A DNA stretch of 37,926 nucleotides from assembly GCF_018449795.1 (NCBI RefSeq), contig NZ_JAAVVE010000043.1, forward strand, positions 1 to 37,926. Direction: 5' to 3'. The translations under genes and the position numbers were made by a program. Below the pieces are notes generated by a model. The model saw only the letters and a list, made by a program, of their open reading frames with translations, was not told the DNA's origin and made no database searches. Position 1 is the stretch's first letter; every line of letters begins with the position of its first letter. Source of the stretch: Sphingomonas sp. dw_22. GTDB lineage: Bacteria; Pseudomonadota; Alphaproteobacteria; Sphingomonadales; Sphingomonadaceae. This document shows, one piece after another, positions 16,059 to 23,477 of the stretch.

Positions 16059-16179
16059 TTGACACGGTTGACACCAGTATTGCGAAAAACCCTTCCTTCC
16101 CGGATTCCGCGTTTTTCGAGACCTCGACAATGAGAAAGAGCCGATCCTCTCGATCGGCGCCGAAATCCTATTTTGCAAG
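16059..16179 (+). repeat. dispersed repeat element, copy B
   Basis: TTGACAC occurs at 16059 and 16068 (9-bp spacing), followed 71 nt later by a 50-nt block from 16130 (ATGAGAAAGAGCCGATCCTC) to 16179 (AAATCCTATTTTGCAAG). Both the block and its distance to the TTGAC pair match copy A on the other strand at 10860-11065. The intermediate 50-60 nt are diverged. Like copy A it lies between convergent genes. Confidence 0.75.
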
Positions 16180-16194
16180 ATGGACACTCCATTT

Positions 16195-16223
16195 CCGTCA
16201 CCCCGGCCGAAGCCGGGCAACGG
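16195..16223. repeat. imperfect GTCACCCCGGCC hairpin beyond the fructokinase
   Basis: CCGTCACCCCGGC faces GCCGGGCAACGG with two or three unpaired bases, 18 nt past the fructokinase stop. It belongs to the same family as 4692-4723 and 23317-23434 and could act as a 3' end structure. Confidence 0.6.
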
Positions 16224-16241
16224 AGGAAGCGGAAGCTCGCC

Positions 16242-17132
16242 CTAAGCGCCGATCGCCTCCAGCCCCATCGCGATCGCGCCGAGCGGGCCGGCCAGCGAGC
16301 CGAGACCCGGCGGTCCCAGCCTGCGGTCCAGATCGGCGGCATAGGCAGCCAGCGAGCCATAGCCGCCCAGGCTCTCGGCCAGCCGCGCGCGCAGGCGGGG
16401 AAACAGATGCTCGCGCGCCGCGATCACGCCGCCGCCGATGGCGATGCGCTCGGGCGCCGCGGTCGCGACCAGATTGTGGAGCAGCCCGCCCAGATCATGG
16501 ACGAACAGATCCCATTGCGGCCCGTCGTCGGGCAGTTCCTTGCCCGGCCGGCCGAAGCGCTCGGCAAGCGCGGGGCCGGCGATCAGCCCCTCGACGCAGT
16601 CGCCATGGAAGCGGCACCAGCCCGGATAGGTGTCGCCGGGCAGGCGCGGCACCCGCATATGCCCCGCCTCGCCATGCGCGACGCCCTGCACGGGCCGCCC
16701 GCCGGCGATCATGCCGACGCCGACGCCGGTGCCGATCGTGATATAGACATGCGTGGCCATGCCCTGCGCGGCGCCCCAGCGGCCTTCCGCGATCGCGGCG
16801 CCGTTGACGTCGGTCTGGAAGCCGAGCGGCCGGGCGTAGCGCGCCTTCAGCCGGTTCGCGAGATCGGTGCCGGTCCAGCCGGGCTTGGTGGTGGCGGTGA
16901 TCGATCCGAAATCGGGCATCGCCGGGTTGAGCTCCAGCGGCCCGAAGCTGGCGACGCCGATCGCGTCGAATTCCCAGCCGTCGAGCACCGCCTCGATCGC
17001 GGCGAGCGTCGTGGCAGGATCGGTGGTGGGGATCGTCTCGCGGGCGCGGATATCGCCGGGGCCGGCCGCCAGCAGCGCGACGCATTTGGTGCCGCCGAGC
17101 TCCAGCCCGGCAATCAACGGAGATGGGTTCAT
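16242..17132 (-). CDS. ROK-family fructokinase
   Basis: This 296-residue kinase has the ROK phosphate loop ELGGTKCVAL (11-20), the catalytic Asp108 in TDVNGA, ITIGTGVGVG (131-140), and the ROK zinc site: His158 in GEAGHMRVPR and Cys173/His176/Cys179 in GWCRFHGDC. The form PRLPGDTYPGWC is typical of bacterial ROK fructokinases rather than glucokinases or NagC-type repressors; there is no DNA-binding domain. It should phosphorylate fructose at C6 in the cytoplasm. No sugar transporter is adjacent. The ribosome site before the ATG is weak. Gene end is followed by a hairpin and repeat copy B. Confidence 0.9.
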   Translation of the reverse strand: MNPSPLIAGLELGGTKCVALLAAGPGDIRARETIPTTDPATTLAAIEAVLDGWEFDAIGVASFGPLELNPAMPDFGSITATTKPGWTGTDLANRLKARYARPLGFQTDVNGAAIAEGRWGAAQGMATHVYITIGTGVGVGMIAGGRPVQGVAHGEAGHMRVPRLPGDTYPGWCRFHGDCVEGLIAGPALAERFGRPGKELPDDGPQWDLFVHDLGGLLHNLVATAAPERIAIGGGVIAAREHLFPRLRARLAESLGGYGSLAAYAADLDRRLGPPGLGSLAGPLGAIAMGLEAIGA

Positions 17133-17211
17133 GGCTCGGAGCTAGCCTAGTCGCGCTGCGGGCGCAAAAGGGGGATCGTATCGATCGTGGACCCGGCCCT
17201 TGAGAGCCGCC

Positions 17212-17622
17212 TCAGAATGGTTTTACCACCACCAGGATAGCGATGCATGCGGCCGACGAGGCAATGAATGCCGCGATGTGGACGGCTCGCATGCGTGTCT
17301 GCAACGGGTCGCCCCTTCGCAGCCGCCGGAGCCTGCCGGACTGGACGCCATGCAGCCCCGTCAAGGCGAGGACGAGGACGAGCTTCCCCCACAGCCACGG
17401 ACTTCCGAACCAGCCCCCCTCCGCGGCGATCGCGGCACCCGTCAGCCAGACGAAGAGCATCGCCGGCACGGTGACGCGGCGATCCCAGTGGGAGGCGAGT
17501 GCCACCGCCCCGGCATCGCCGCGCTGGCCGGCCGCCACGGCGAAGGACTGCGAGAACAGGCCGCCGATGAAGAGCAGGACGCAAGCCACATGCACCGCCT
17601 TCACCCAGAGATACGGCATCAT
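17212..17622 (-). CDS. small CopD-like four-helix membrane protein
   Basis: This 136-residue protein has four predicted transmembrane helices (about 5-25, 50-67, 77-93 and 112-133). The start MPYLWVKAVHVACVLLFIGGLF with its in-helix His resembles the first helix of CopD/HemJ-like proteins, where such histidines bind heme or copper. His96 (GLHGVQSG) and His116 could form a second site. The function is inferred at fold level only. Its ATG overlaps the upstream DUF3817 stop by 4 nt (ATGA), so translation is coupled. Confidence 0.7.
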   Translation of the reverse strand: MMPYLWVKAVHVACVLLFIGGLFSQSFAVAAGQRGDAGAVALASHWDRRVTVPAMLFVWLTGAAIAAEGGWFGSPWLWGKLVLVLALTGLHGVQSGRLRRLRRGDPLQTRMRAVHIAAFIASSAACIAILVVVKPF

Positions 17623-17972
17623 GGCCGCATCTCCCGCCCGGCGAGGATCGCCTGCTTTCGTCGCAGCAGGCCGGCGTTGAGAAAGCCCCCGAACGGAACG
17701 AAGGCGGCGAAGCCCAACCGCGCTATCTCACGCCGGGACCAGCCGCCGCCCGAGACGGTAGCGATCATGCTCCAGGCATAAGCGACGAACGCCGCGCCAT
17801 GCACCGGTCCCATGATCCTCGTCGCCAGCGAATAGCCGAACGCATGCTTGAGCGGCACCGCGACCAGCAGGAGGATCAGGAGCGTGCTGGCCTCGACGAA
17901 GGAGGCCAGGCGCAGCTTCCGGATCTGCGCCAGATCTTCGGCGGTTGCCGCAAGGGCGGCCGACTGCGGCAT
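17619..17972 (-). CDS. DUF3817 membrane protein
   Basis: This 117-residue protein matches DUF3817: IRKLRLASFVEASTLLILLL, then VPLKHAFGYSL, then MGPVHGAAFVAYAW. It has two or three membrane helices and a basic C-terminus. The domain has no proven function. GGAG lies before the ATG. It begins 18 nt after the TetR stop and overlaps the CopD-like gene, so the three genes form one operon controlled by the TetR protein. Confidence 0.85.
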   Translation of the reverse strand: MPQSAALAATAEDLAQIRKLRLASFVEASTLLILLLVAVPLKHAFGYSLATRIMGPVHGAAFVAYAWSMIATVSGGGWSRREIARLGFAAFVPFGGFLNAGLLRRKQAILAGREMRP

Positions 17973-17990
17973 GCGATTGTCTCCAGGGGA

Positions 17991-18590
17991 TTATAGATTC
18001 GCGGGATCGGCGCCGCTGCGGCGCAGCAGCGCGACGAGCGCATTCTGGGCGCGCCGGTCAGCTTCGGGATCGTGATGAAAGCGCATCGAGCTGTGATGCG
18101 CGAGATAGATGCCGCAGAGTTCCCACACGACCTGATCCACGTCCCCCGCATGCAGATGGCCCAGATCGACCGCCTGCCGAACATGGGTGCGAAGCAGTTC
18201 CCGCCATTCCTCGTCCAGCGCGGCCACGCGATCGCGAACCATGCCTGCTGCATCGTCGAGCTCGAACAGCGCGGCGGCAATGGGACAGCCGCCACGCAAT
18301 CCCGCCCGCGCCGACCAGCCGAACCACAAGCCCACCAGAGCCATCAGGCGTGGCAGCCCTTCCGCATTGCGCATCGCCGGTTCGACGATATGGTTTCGCG
18401 CGATCCGCGCGGTTTCCTCGATCAGTGCAAGCTCCAACGCTTCACGCGACCGGAAATGCGCGAACAAGCCGCTCTTCGACAGGCCGGTCGCCTCGGCCAA
18501 GCGCCCGATCGTGACCGACGCCAGCCCGCCCTGGCTCAGCGTTTGCAGCCCCTCTCCGATCACTCTCGCTCGAGTCGTTTCCGCTTTCAT
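17991..18590 (-). CDS. TetR-family transcriptional regulator
   Basis: This 199-residue protein has an N-terminal TetR helix-turn-helix (about 20-50: LASVTIGRLAEATGLSKSGL then FAHFRSREAL) and a helical ligand domain with RGGCPIAAALFELDD, a motif seen in the TetR_C_6/YjdC-like group. It probably represses its own operon, since a perfect 12-bp dyad lies 12 nt upstream of its ATG. The ligand is unknown. It is first in a three-gene leftward operon with DUF3817 and CopD-like membrane proteins. Confidence 0.9.
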   Translation of the reverse strand: MKAETTRARVIGEGLQTLSQGGLASVTIGRLAEATGLSKSGLFAHFRSREALELALIEETARIARNHIVEPAMRNAEGLPRLMALVGLWFGWSARAGLRGGCPIAAALFELDDAAGMVRDRVAALDEEWRELLRTHVRQAVDLGHLHAGDVDQVVWELCGIYLAHHSSMRFHHDPEADRRAQNALVALLRRSGADPANL

Positions 18591-18601
18591 TTTGCTCCAG
18601 T

Positions 18602-18613
18602 ACGAACGTTCGT
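18602..18613. promoter_or_regulatory. TetR operator candidate (perfect 12-bp dyad)
   Basis: ACGAACGTTCGT is perfectly self-complementary. On the reverse strand it lies between a TTGCAA (-35-like) and the regulator's GGAG ribosome site, overlapping the expected promoter. TetR family members bind dyads of this form; autoregulation is inferred. Confidence 0.7.
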
Positions 18614-18714
18614 GCTATTTTGCAAGCGCAGCGCATCTTTACCGAGGGGGCGGAACCGGATCGCTTCGCTCCCATCGTCCTGGCGAAAGGTTTGGATCGA
18701 CAGGATCGCAAAGC

Positions 18715-18740
18715 AAAAAAGAGCCGCCCGAAGGCGGCTC
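18715..18740 (-). terminator. intrinsic terminator of TonB receptor 1
   Basis: On the reverse strand GAGCCGCC-TTCG-GGCGGCTC is followed by TTTTTT. It lies 28 nt past the receptor stop and is a textbook terminator with a stable TTCG loop. Confidence 0.92.
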
Positions 18741-18767
18741 AGATGCGGAAGGGTTGGTTGGGAACGG

Positions 18768-21700
18768 TCAGAAGCGTCCGCGCAGGCCGATCATGACCTG
18801 ACGGCCCGGATCGTAGACGGTGAACGCCGCATTCTCGAACTGGAAATAGTTGCGCTGCTGTTCCTTGGTCAGGTTGATGACGTCCAGGGTCAGCTCCGGT
18901 GCCCATTTCATGTCGAATATCTCGGCGAAGTCGACGCTCGCGGAGAGATCGTACTGCTGGTAATCGTCCGAATAGAGCCGGGCGAGCGCGATGCCGTTCT
19001 GGTTCGGATCGGACTGGACCGTGCCGCGCTGGAACGTGGTCGACAGGCGGACGCTGATCCCGCCATGCTCGTAATAGCCGGTCAGGTTGTACGTCACCGG
19101 CGACACGCCCACCGCGACCGCCGGGGCCGCGCCCGAACCGGTCTGGTCGATCAGCGTCAGGTTCGCGTTGAAGCCGAAGCCGTTCACGCCGAGATAGCGG
19201 CCGATCAGGAAATCGAGCGGCTGCACCCAGTTCACTTCGAGGCCGTTGACCTTCAGCGTGCCGGTGGCGTTGACCTGCTGCTGGAGCACGACCGTCGCGC
19301 TGCCGGGGCCGCCGCGGGCGTCGATCGCGGCCTGCTGGGTGGGCGACAGCGTGTCATAGGTCACGCCGTAGGCCGCCAGTGCCGAGAAGGGCGCGGTGGT
19401 GGTGCCGTTGGTGGTGAAGCCGGTCACCGCCTTGCGGAAGGCGGTGAAGCCGACATAGCCTTCCTTGCCCGTATAATATTCGAAGCCGAGATCGAAATTG
19501 GTCGAGATATACGGGGTGAGCGACGGATTGCCGACCGTGCCGATATCGGCCGAGGGGCTGGTGAAGCTCAGGCCCGGCAGCATCGTGTTGGGATTGGGCC
19601 GGGTCATCGTCTTCGATGCCGCCGCGCGCACCACCGCATTGTCGGTGATGTGAAAGGCCGCGCTCGCCGAGGGCAGCCAGTTCTCATAGTCGCTCTCGGT
19701 GAAGACGTTGTTGACGAGGTTCGGATAGCAGGCGCCGTCGCGCGGGTTGCCGGTGCCCGGGCAGGCATTGGGCAGCGGGCCGGCGCCGTCCGGATCCTGC
19801 GAATTGCGGGGATCGCTGATCGAGACGCGGCCGCCGATCGTCTGGTTGGTGTGCACATAGCGCAGGCCGGCATTATAGGTGATGTTGCCGCCGCCCAGCG
19901 GCATGTCGCCATTCACCTCGGCATAGGCGCCGATCACCTTTTCGCGGACATAGCCGCCGCTGGCGCCGGTGTTGGACGAGCCGGCCTCGGGCGCGGAATC
20001 ATGGAAGGCGTCGTAGTTCGAAGCCGCCTTGAACTTGTCCCAATCGACGGTGACGAAGCCGCTCGGCCCCGGCATCAGGAAGCTGGGAAGCTGCGCGTTC
20101 GAGATCAGCGAGCCGCCATAGCTGATGGGACCGGGCATGCCGGCGGTAAAGCCGGTGCCATAGCCGGGATAGGTGGGATAGCCGGTGGGCGCGGCACCGG
20201 GCTGGACCAGGCCGTTGCAGGGCGGCTGGGTGTTCGGCGCGGGCAGGTTCACATTGGGATTGTTGCCGCACACGGCGTTCTGCCAGGCTTGGCTGTTGTC
20301 GAACGCGCTGATCCGGCGCGAGGTGTCGTCATAGGCGGCGCCCGCCTTGATGTTGAAGACGCTGTCGCCCCAGGTCAGGTTGCCGCGGGCGCCCTTGGTC
20401 TCGGTGCGGCGGCGCTCGTCCTGGATGTTCACGCGGCCGCCGGGCCAGCCGAAATTGGCGGGGTTGTTGAGATCGATATTGGTGGTGACGCTCGGGAAGT
20501 CGCCGCCGGTGTTGTCGTAGTTCACCGTGACGCCCGAATTGGCCGGGGTCAGCACGACGACGCTGGGCGATTCGCGGTGGAAGTCGCTCCAGGTGTAATT
20601 GCCCTGCAGGTCGAACTTCAGCCTGTCGCCGATCTCCCATTCGATGCCCGGATTGACGCCCCAGAACTTGGTCGTTTCCAGATGCGGGCGATATTCGAGG
20701 AAGAACTGGGCGGCGGCATAGGTGCCCTTGGTCGCCACGCAGCCCGCGCTGCAATCGTCGCGGTCATATTCGGTGTTGAGCGGGATGAAGGCGCCGTTGC
20801 GGCCGACCCAGTTCATGTCGATGCGCTGGAGCTTGTTGTTCTTGTAGCCGTACATGCCGTCGACATAGGCGCGGAAGCCGTCGCCCTTATATTCGAGGCT
20901 GGCGATCGCGTTGATCCGGTCCTTGGTGCCCCATTCGTCCATCGGACGGCCGAGGCGCGGCAGGATGCCGTTGTCGATCTGCTGGAGCGTGGCGCCGGGA
21001 TTGTTGGCCAGCAGGAACGCCTGGTCGATCGCCGCACCGGTGGTGAGGCCGTTGCCGGCATTGGCCGGGACGGTGGGCGGGATCGTCCAGTTGCCGCCGC
21101 CGGTGGTGTTGCAGCTCGCGGCGCATTGCGCGGCGGTCAGGTTCGGATTGGTCCAGCCGATCGTCTCATAGCCGGTCGAGCGCACCTGGTTGCGCACGCC
21201 GGCCACGCCCACCAGCACGCCGAAATCGCCCATCGTGGTGCTGGCGAGCAGCGAGCCGCGATAGCCGTATTTGTCGGTGTTGGTGTTCTTGGTGAGCTGC
21301 GCGCCATAGGTGACGTGCGTGCCCTCGCGATCGAACGGACGGGCGCTGCGCATGTTGACGGTGCCGGCGGCGCCGCCTTCCACCGTGTCGGCGATGCCGC
21401 TCTTGTTCACCGTCAGCGAGGTGAACAGCTCGGTCGGGAACATGTCGAGATCGACTTCGCGGTTGGTGTTCTGCGCGTCGGTACGGCCGGTGGAGGCAAC
21501 CGCGACGGGCGCGCCGTTCAGCAGGACGCGGGTGAAATTGGTGCCCAGGCCGCGGATCTGGACGTTCAGGCCCTCGCCGGTGACTTCGCGGCTGATCGTG
21601 ACGCCGGGGATGCGATTGAACGATTCGGCGATGTTAGTGTCGGGAAACTTGCCGATATCCTCGGCGAAGATCGAATCGGTGAAGCCGGTCGAGTTCTTCT

Positions 21701-21908
21701 TGGCGTTGGTCGAGCTTTCGAGCGAGGCGCGATAGCCGGTGACGACGATCTCCTGCTCGACGTTCGGCACCTGATCGGCCGGGGGCGTCTGGGCGGTCGT
21801 ATCGGGCGCGGTCTGCGCCAGGGCCGGCCAGGCGGTGCCGGCAAGCAGGACCGCGCCGAGCGCCGCGGCGCGGCGCGCAGTGATAGAACGTGCAATTCGA
21901 GCGTGCAT
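18768..21908 (-). CDS. TonB-dependent receptor 1 (Caulobacter/Sphingomonas type)
   Basis: From ATG 21908 (GGAGGAGGGG upstream) the product is 1046 residues. A signal peptide ends near Ala31; a TonB-box-like EIVVTGYRASL follows (53-63); the plug starts near 70 with SIFAEDIGKFPDTNIAESF and continues through VQIRGLGTNFTRVLLNGAP. The rest is a 22-strand barrel ending in an aromatic residue (GLRGRF). It is an outer-membrane active transporter. This subfamily mostly handles plant or algal glycans rather than siderophores. It stands alone with its own terminator. A LacI-like site overlaps its predicted start of transcription, supporting a sugar substrate. The substrate itself is not deducible. Confidence 0.93.
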   Translation of the reverse strand: MHARIARSITARRAAALGAVLLAGTAWPALAQTAPDTTAQTPPADQVPNVEQEIVVTGYRASLESSTNAKKNSTGFTDSIFAEDIGKFPDTNIAESFNRIPGVTISREVTGEGLNVQIRGLGTNFTRVLLNGAPVAVASTGRTDAQNTNREVDLDMFPTELFTSLTVNKSGIADTVEGGAAGTVNMRSARPFDREGTHVTYGAQLTKNTNTDKYGYRGSLLASTTMGDFGVLVGVAGVRNQVRSTGYETIGWTNPNLTAAQCAASCNTTGGGNWTIPPTVPANAGNGLTTGAAIDQAFLLANNPGATLQQIDNGILPRLGRPMDEWGTKDRINAIASLEYKGDGFRAYVDGMYGYKNNKLQRIDMNWVGRNGAFIPLNTEYDRDDCSAGCVATKGTYAAAQFFLEYRPHLETTKFWGVNPGIEWEIGDRLKFDLQGNYTWSDFHRESPSVVVLTPANSGVTVNYDNTGGDFPSVTTNIDLNNPANFGWPGGRVNIQDERRRTETKGARGNLTWGDSVFNIKAGAAYDDTSRRISAFDNSQAWQNAVCGNNPNVNLPAPNTQPPCNGLVQPGAAPTGYPTYPGYGTGFTAGMPGPISYGGSLISNAQLPSFLMPGPSGFVTVDWDKFKAASNYDAFHDSAPEAGSSNTGASGGYVREKVIGAYAEVNGDMPLGGGNITYNAGLRYVHTNQTIGGRVSISDPRNSQDPDGAGPLPNACPGTGNPRDGACYPNLVNNVFTESDYENWLPSASAAFHITDNAVVRAAASKTMTRPNPNTMLPGLSFTSPSADIGTVGNPSLTPYISTNFDLGFEYYTGKEGYVGFTAFRKAVTGFTTNGTTTAPFSALAAYGVTYDTLSPTQQAAIDARGGPGSATVVLQQQVNATGTLKVNGLEVNWVQPLDFLIGRYLGVNGFGFNANLTLIDQTGSGAAPAVAVGVSPVTYNLTGYYEHGGISVRLSTTFQRGTVQSDPNQNGIALARLYSDDYQQYDLSASVDFAEIFDMKWAPELTLDVINLTKEQQRNYFQFENAAFTVYDPGRQVMIGLRGRF

Positions 21909-21962
21909 TGTCCCCTCCTCCAAAGCCTCTAACGGGCCATATGCTCCACCGCTGGGATGCGA

Positions 21963-22006
21963 TGTTAGCGGTCACAAGGGCTATGCCCGGTCCTCGAATC
22001 TGTCAA
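21963..22006 (-). promoter_or_regulatory. promoter and LacI-like operator of TonB receptor 1
   Basis: On the reverse strand TTGACA (22006-22001) is followed after 17 nt by TAGCCC (21983-21978). The 14-mer TGTTAGCGGTCACA (plus strand 21963-21976) lies at the predicted start of transcription and matches the generic LacI-family palindrome TGTTAGCGCTAACA at 12 of 14. The 349-bp gap 21909-22257 holds this site and the one at 22163, and no gene. Confidence 0.5.
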
Positions 22007-22162
22007 CTCATACATTTGCGCACCTGGAGTTCGGAGACGGATCAACCACTTACCGCTTTGCAGCAGGATTATTATGCGTTCGCAGCAATTTGTCTGATTA
22101 GTGATGACAGCGTTGCCGTGGCGTTCGAATCGGCTTCGGCGCGGCCGGAATCGGCGGTTTTC

Positions 22163-22176
22163 TGTTATCGCTATCA
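22163..22176 (+). promoter_or_regulatory. LacI-like operator upstream of the aldo/keto reductase
   Basis: TGTTATCGCTATCA differs at one base from the site before TonB receptor 2 (TGTTAACGCTATCA) and matches the LacI-type palindrome TGTTAGCGCTAACA at 12 of 14. It lies about 82 nt before the ATG. I could not place a convincing -35/-10 pair. Confidence 0.5.
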
Positions 22177-22257
22177 GCTCCAAATTTTCCGGCCGGCGCC
22201 ATTGTGGATGCGATCCCGCGACCACATTTGCGGCGCATCATTCCCGGGAGGTTCTTC

Positions 22258-23289
22258 ATGCGCTTCAACCAGCTCGGCCGCAGCGGCCTGATCGTTTCCG
22301 AACTCTGCCTCGGCACCATGACCTTCGGCGGGCAGGAGGGCATGTGGGGCCGGATCGGCCAGCTCCAGCAGGAGGAAGCCGACGGGCTGGTGAAGGCGGC
22401 GCTGGATGCCGGGATCAATTTCTTCGACACCGCCAATGTCTATTCGGAGGGCCGCTCCGAGACGATCCTGGGCCAGTCGCTCAAGAACCTGGGCGTGCGG
22501 CGCGAGGAAGTGGTGATCGCGACCAAGGTGCTCGGGCGGATGCACGAAGGACCGAACGGCGCCGGCGCATCGCGCGGGCATATCCTGGACCAGGTCAGGG
22601 CCAGCCTCGACCGGCTCCAGCTCGACCATATCGATCTCTACCAGATCCACGGCTTCGATGAGACGACGCCGATCGAGGAGACGCTCTACGCGCTCGACAG
22701 CCTCGTGCGGCGCGGGGTGGTGCGGTATATCGGCCTGTCCAACTGGGCGGCGTGGCAGGTGATGAAGGCGGTCGGCATCGCCGCGGCGCGGGGATATGCG
22801 CCGATCGCCTCGCTCCAGGCCTATTACACGATTGCCGGGCGCGACCTGGAGCGCGACGTGGTGCCGATGCTCAAGTCAGAAGGCGTGGGGCTGATGGTGT
22901 GGAGCCCGCTCGCGGGCGGCTTCCTGTCGGGCAAATATACGCGCGAGGGCGAAGGCGAAGGGCGGCGCGCCGGCTTCGACTTCCCGCCGGTCGACAAGGA
23001 GCGCGGCTATGACGTGGTCGACGTGCTGCGCGAGCTTTCGGCAGCCAAGGGCCAGTCGGTCGCGCAGCTTGCGCTTGGCTGGCTGCTGCACCAGCCGGCG
23101 GTATCGAGCGTGATCGTCGGGGCGAAGCGGGCCGACCAGCTTGCCGACAATCTGGGCGCGGTGGACGTGTCGTTCACGGCCGAGGAGCTGGCGCGGCTCG
23201 ACGCGGTGAGCAAGCTGCCGGCCGAATATCCCGGCTGGATGATCGAGCGCCAGGGCGGCTATCGCGGCGGGCCGAGCGCGCGGCGCTAG
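22258..23289 (+). CDS. aldo/keto reductase
   Basis: The ATG at 22258 follows GGGAGG and gives 343 residues; an in-frame ATG at 22204 has no site. The (beta/alpha)8 family blocks are clear: LGTMTFGG, FFDTANVYSEGRSE (catalytic Asp and Tyr), ATKVLG (Lys), and IDLYQIHGFD (His). The NADPH end VIVGAKRADQLADNL follows. It most resembles the YajO/Tas-like branch that reduces aldehydes or sugars. The LacI-like site upstream matches those of the two TonB receptors, so it may act on a sugar taken up by them. It converges with the P450 operon across a large inverted repeat. Confidence 0.9.
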   Translation: MRFNQLGRSGLIVSELCLGTMTFGGQEGMWGRIGQLQQEEADGLVKAALDAGINFFDTANVYSEGRSETILGQSLKNLGVRREEVVIATKVLGRMHEGPNGAGASRGHILDQVRASLDRLQLDHIDLYQIHGFDETTPIEETLYALDSLVRRGVVRYIGLSNWAAWQVMKAVGIAAARGYAPIASLQAYYTIAGRDLERDVVPMLKSEGVGLMVWSPLAGGFLSGKYTREGEGEGRRAGFDFPPVDKERGYDVVDVLRELSAAKGQSVAQLALGWLLHQPAVSSVIVGAKRADQLADNLGAVDVSFTAEELARLDAVSKLPAEYPGWMIERQGGYRGGPSARR

Positions 23290-23316
23290 GACGGATCGGC
23301 CTCCTTTCCAAAACCC

Positions 23317-23434
23317 CCGTCACCCCGGCCGAAGTGCCGGGGTCCACCGGGAGGCTGGGAGAGAAGCTGGAGGTGTGAGGGGCTCTCTGGAGGAGGAGTG
23401 GACCCCGGCACTTCGGCCGGGGGCCGGGGTGACG
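23317..23434. repeat. 31-bp inverted repeat between aldo/keto reductase and P450 genes
   Basis: 23317-23347 (CCGTCACCCCGGCCGAAGTG onward) is complementary to 23398-23434, apart from a 7-nt duplication in the right arm. The loop is about 50 nt. It fills the convergent gap and carries the GTCACCCCGGCC core also seen at 4692 and 16195. It may end transcripts from both sides. Confidence 0.85.
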
Positions 23435-23477
23435 GAAGAATGACGACCGCGCGCCGGATGCCGAACGGTGACCCGCC

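Noticed and set aside
18615..18626. CTATTTTGCAAG, identical to 12 bases at the end of dispersed element copy B
   Set aside because: Neither the ATGAGAAAGAGCC part nor a TTGAC pair is found nearby, and the bases belong to the TetR promoter region. A 12-base match alone is weak.
18715..18740. AAAAAAGAGCCGCC as part of a further dispersed element copy
   Set aside because: The similarity to AGAAAGAGCCG is explained by the intrinsic terminator of TonB receptor 1.
18072..21932. Very long forward-strand open frame opposite TonB receptor 1
   Set aside because: It is antisense to a clear receptor gene. Its Arg/Ala/Gly/Val-rich translation is a GC-skew artefact of high-GC coding DNA.
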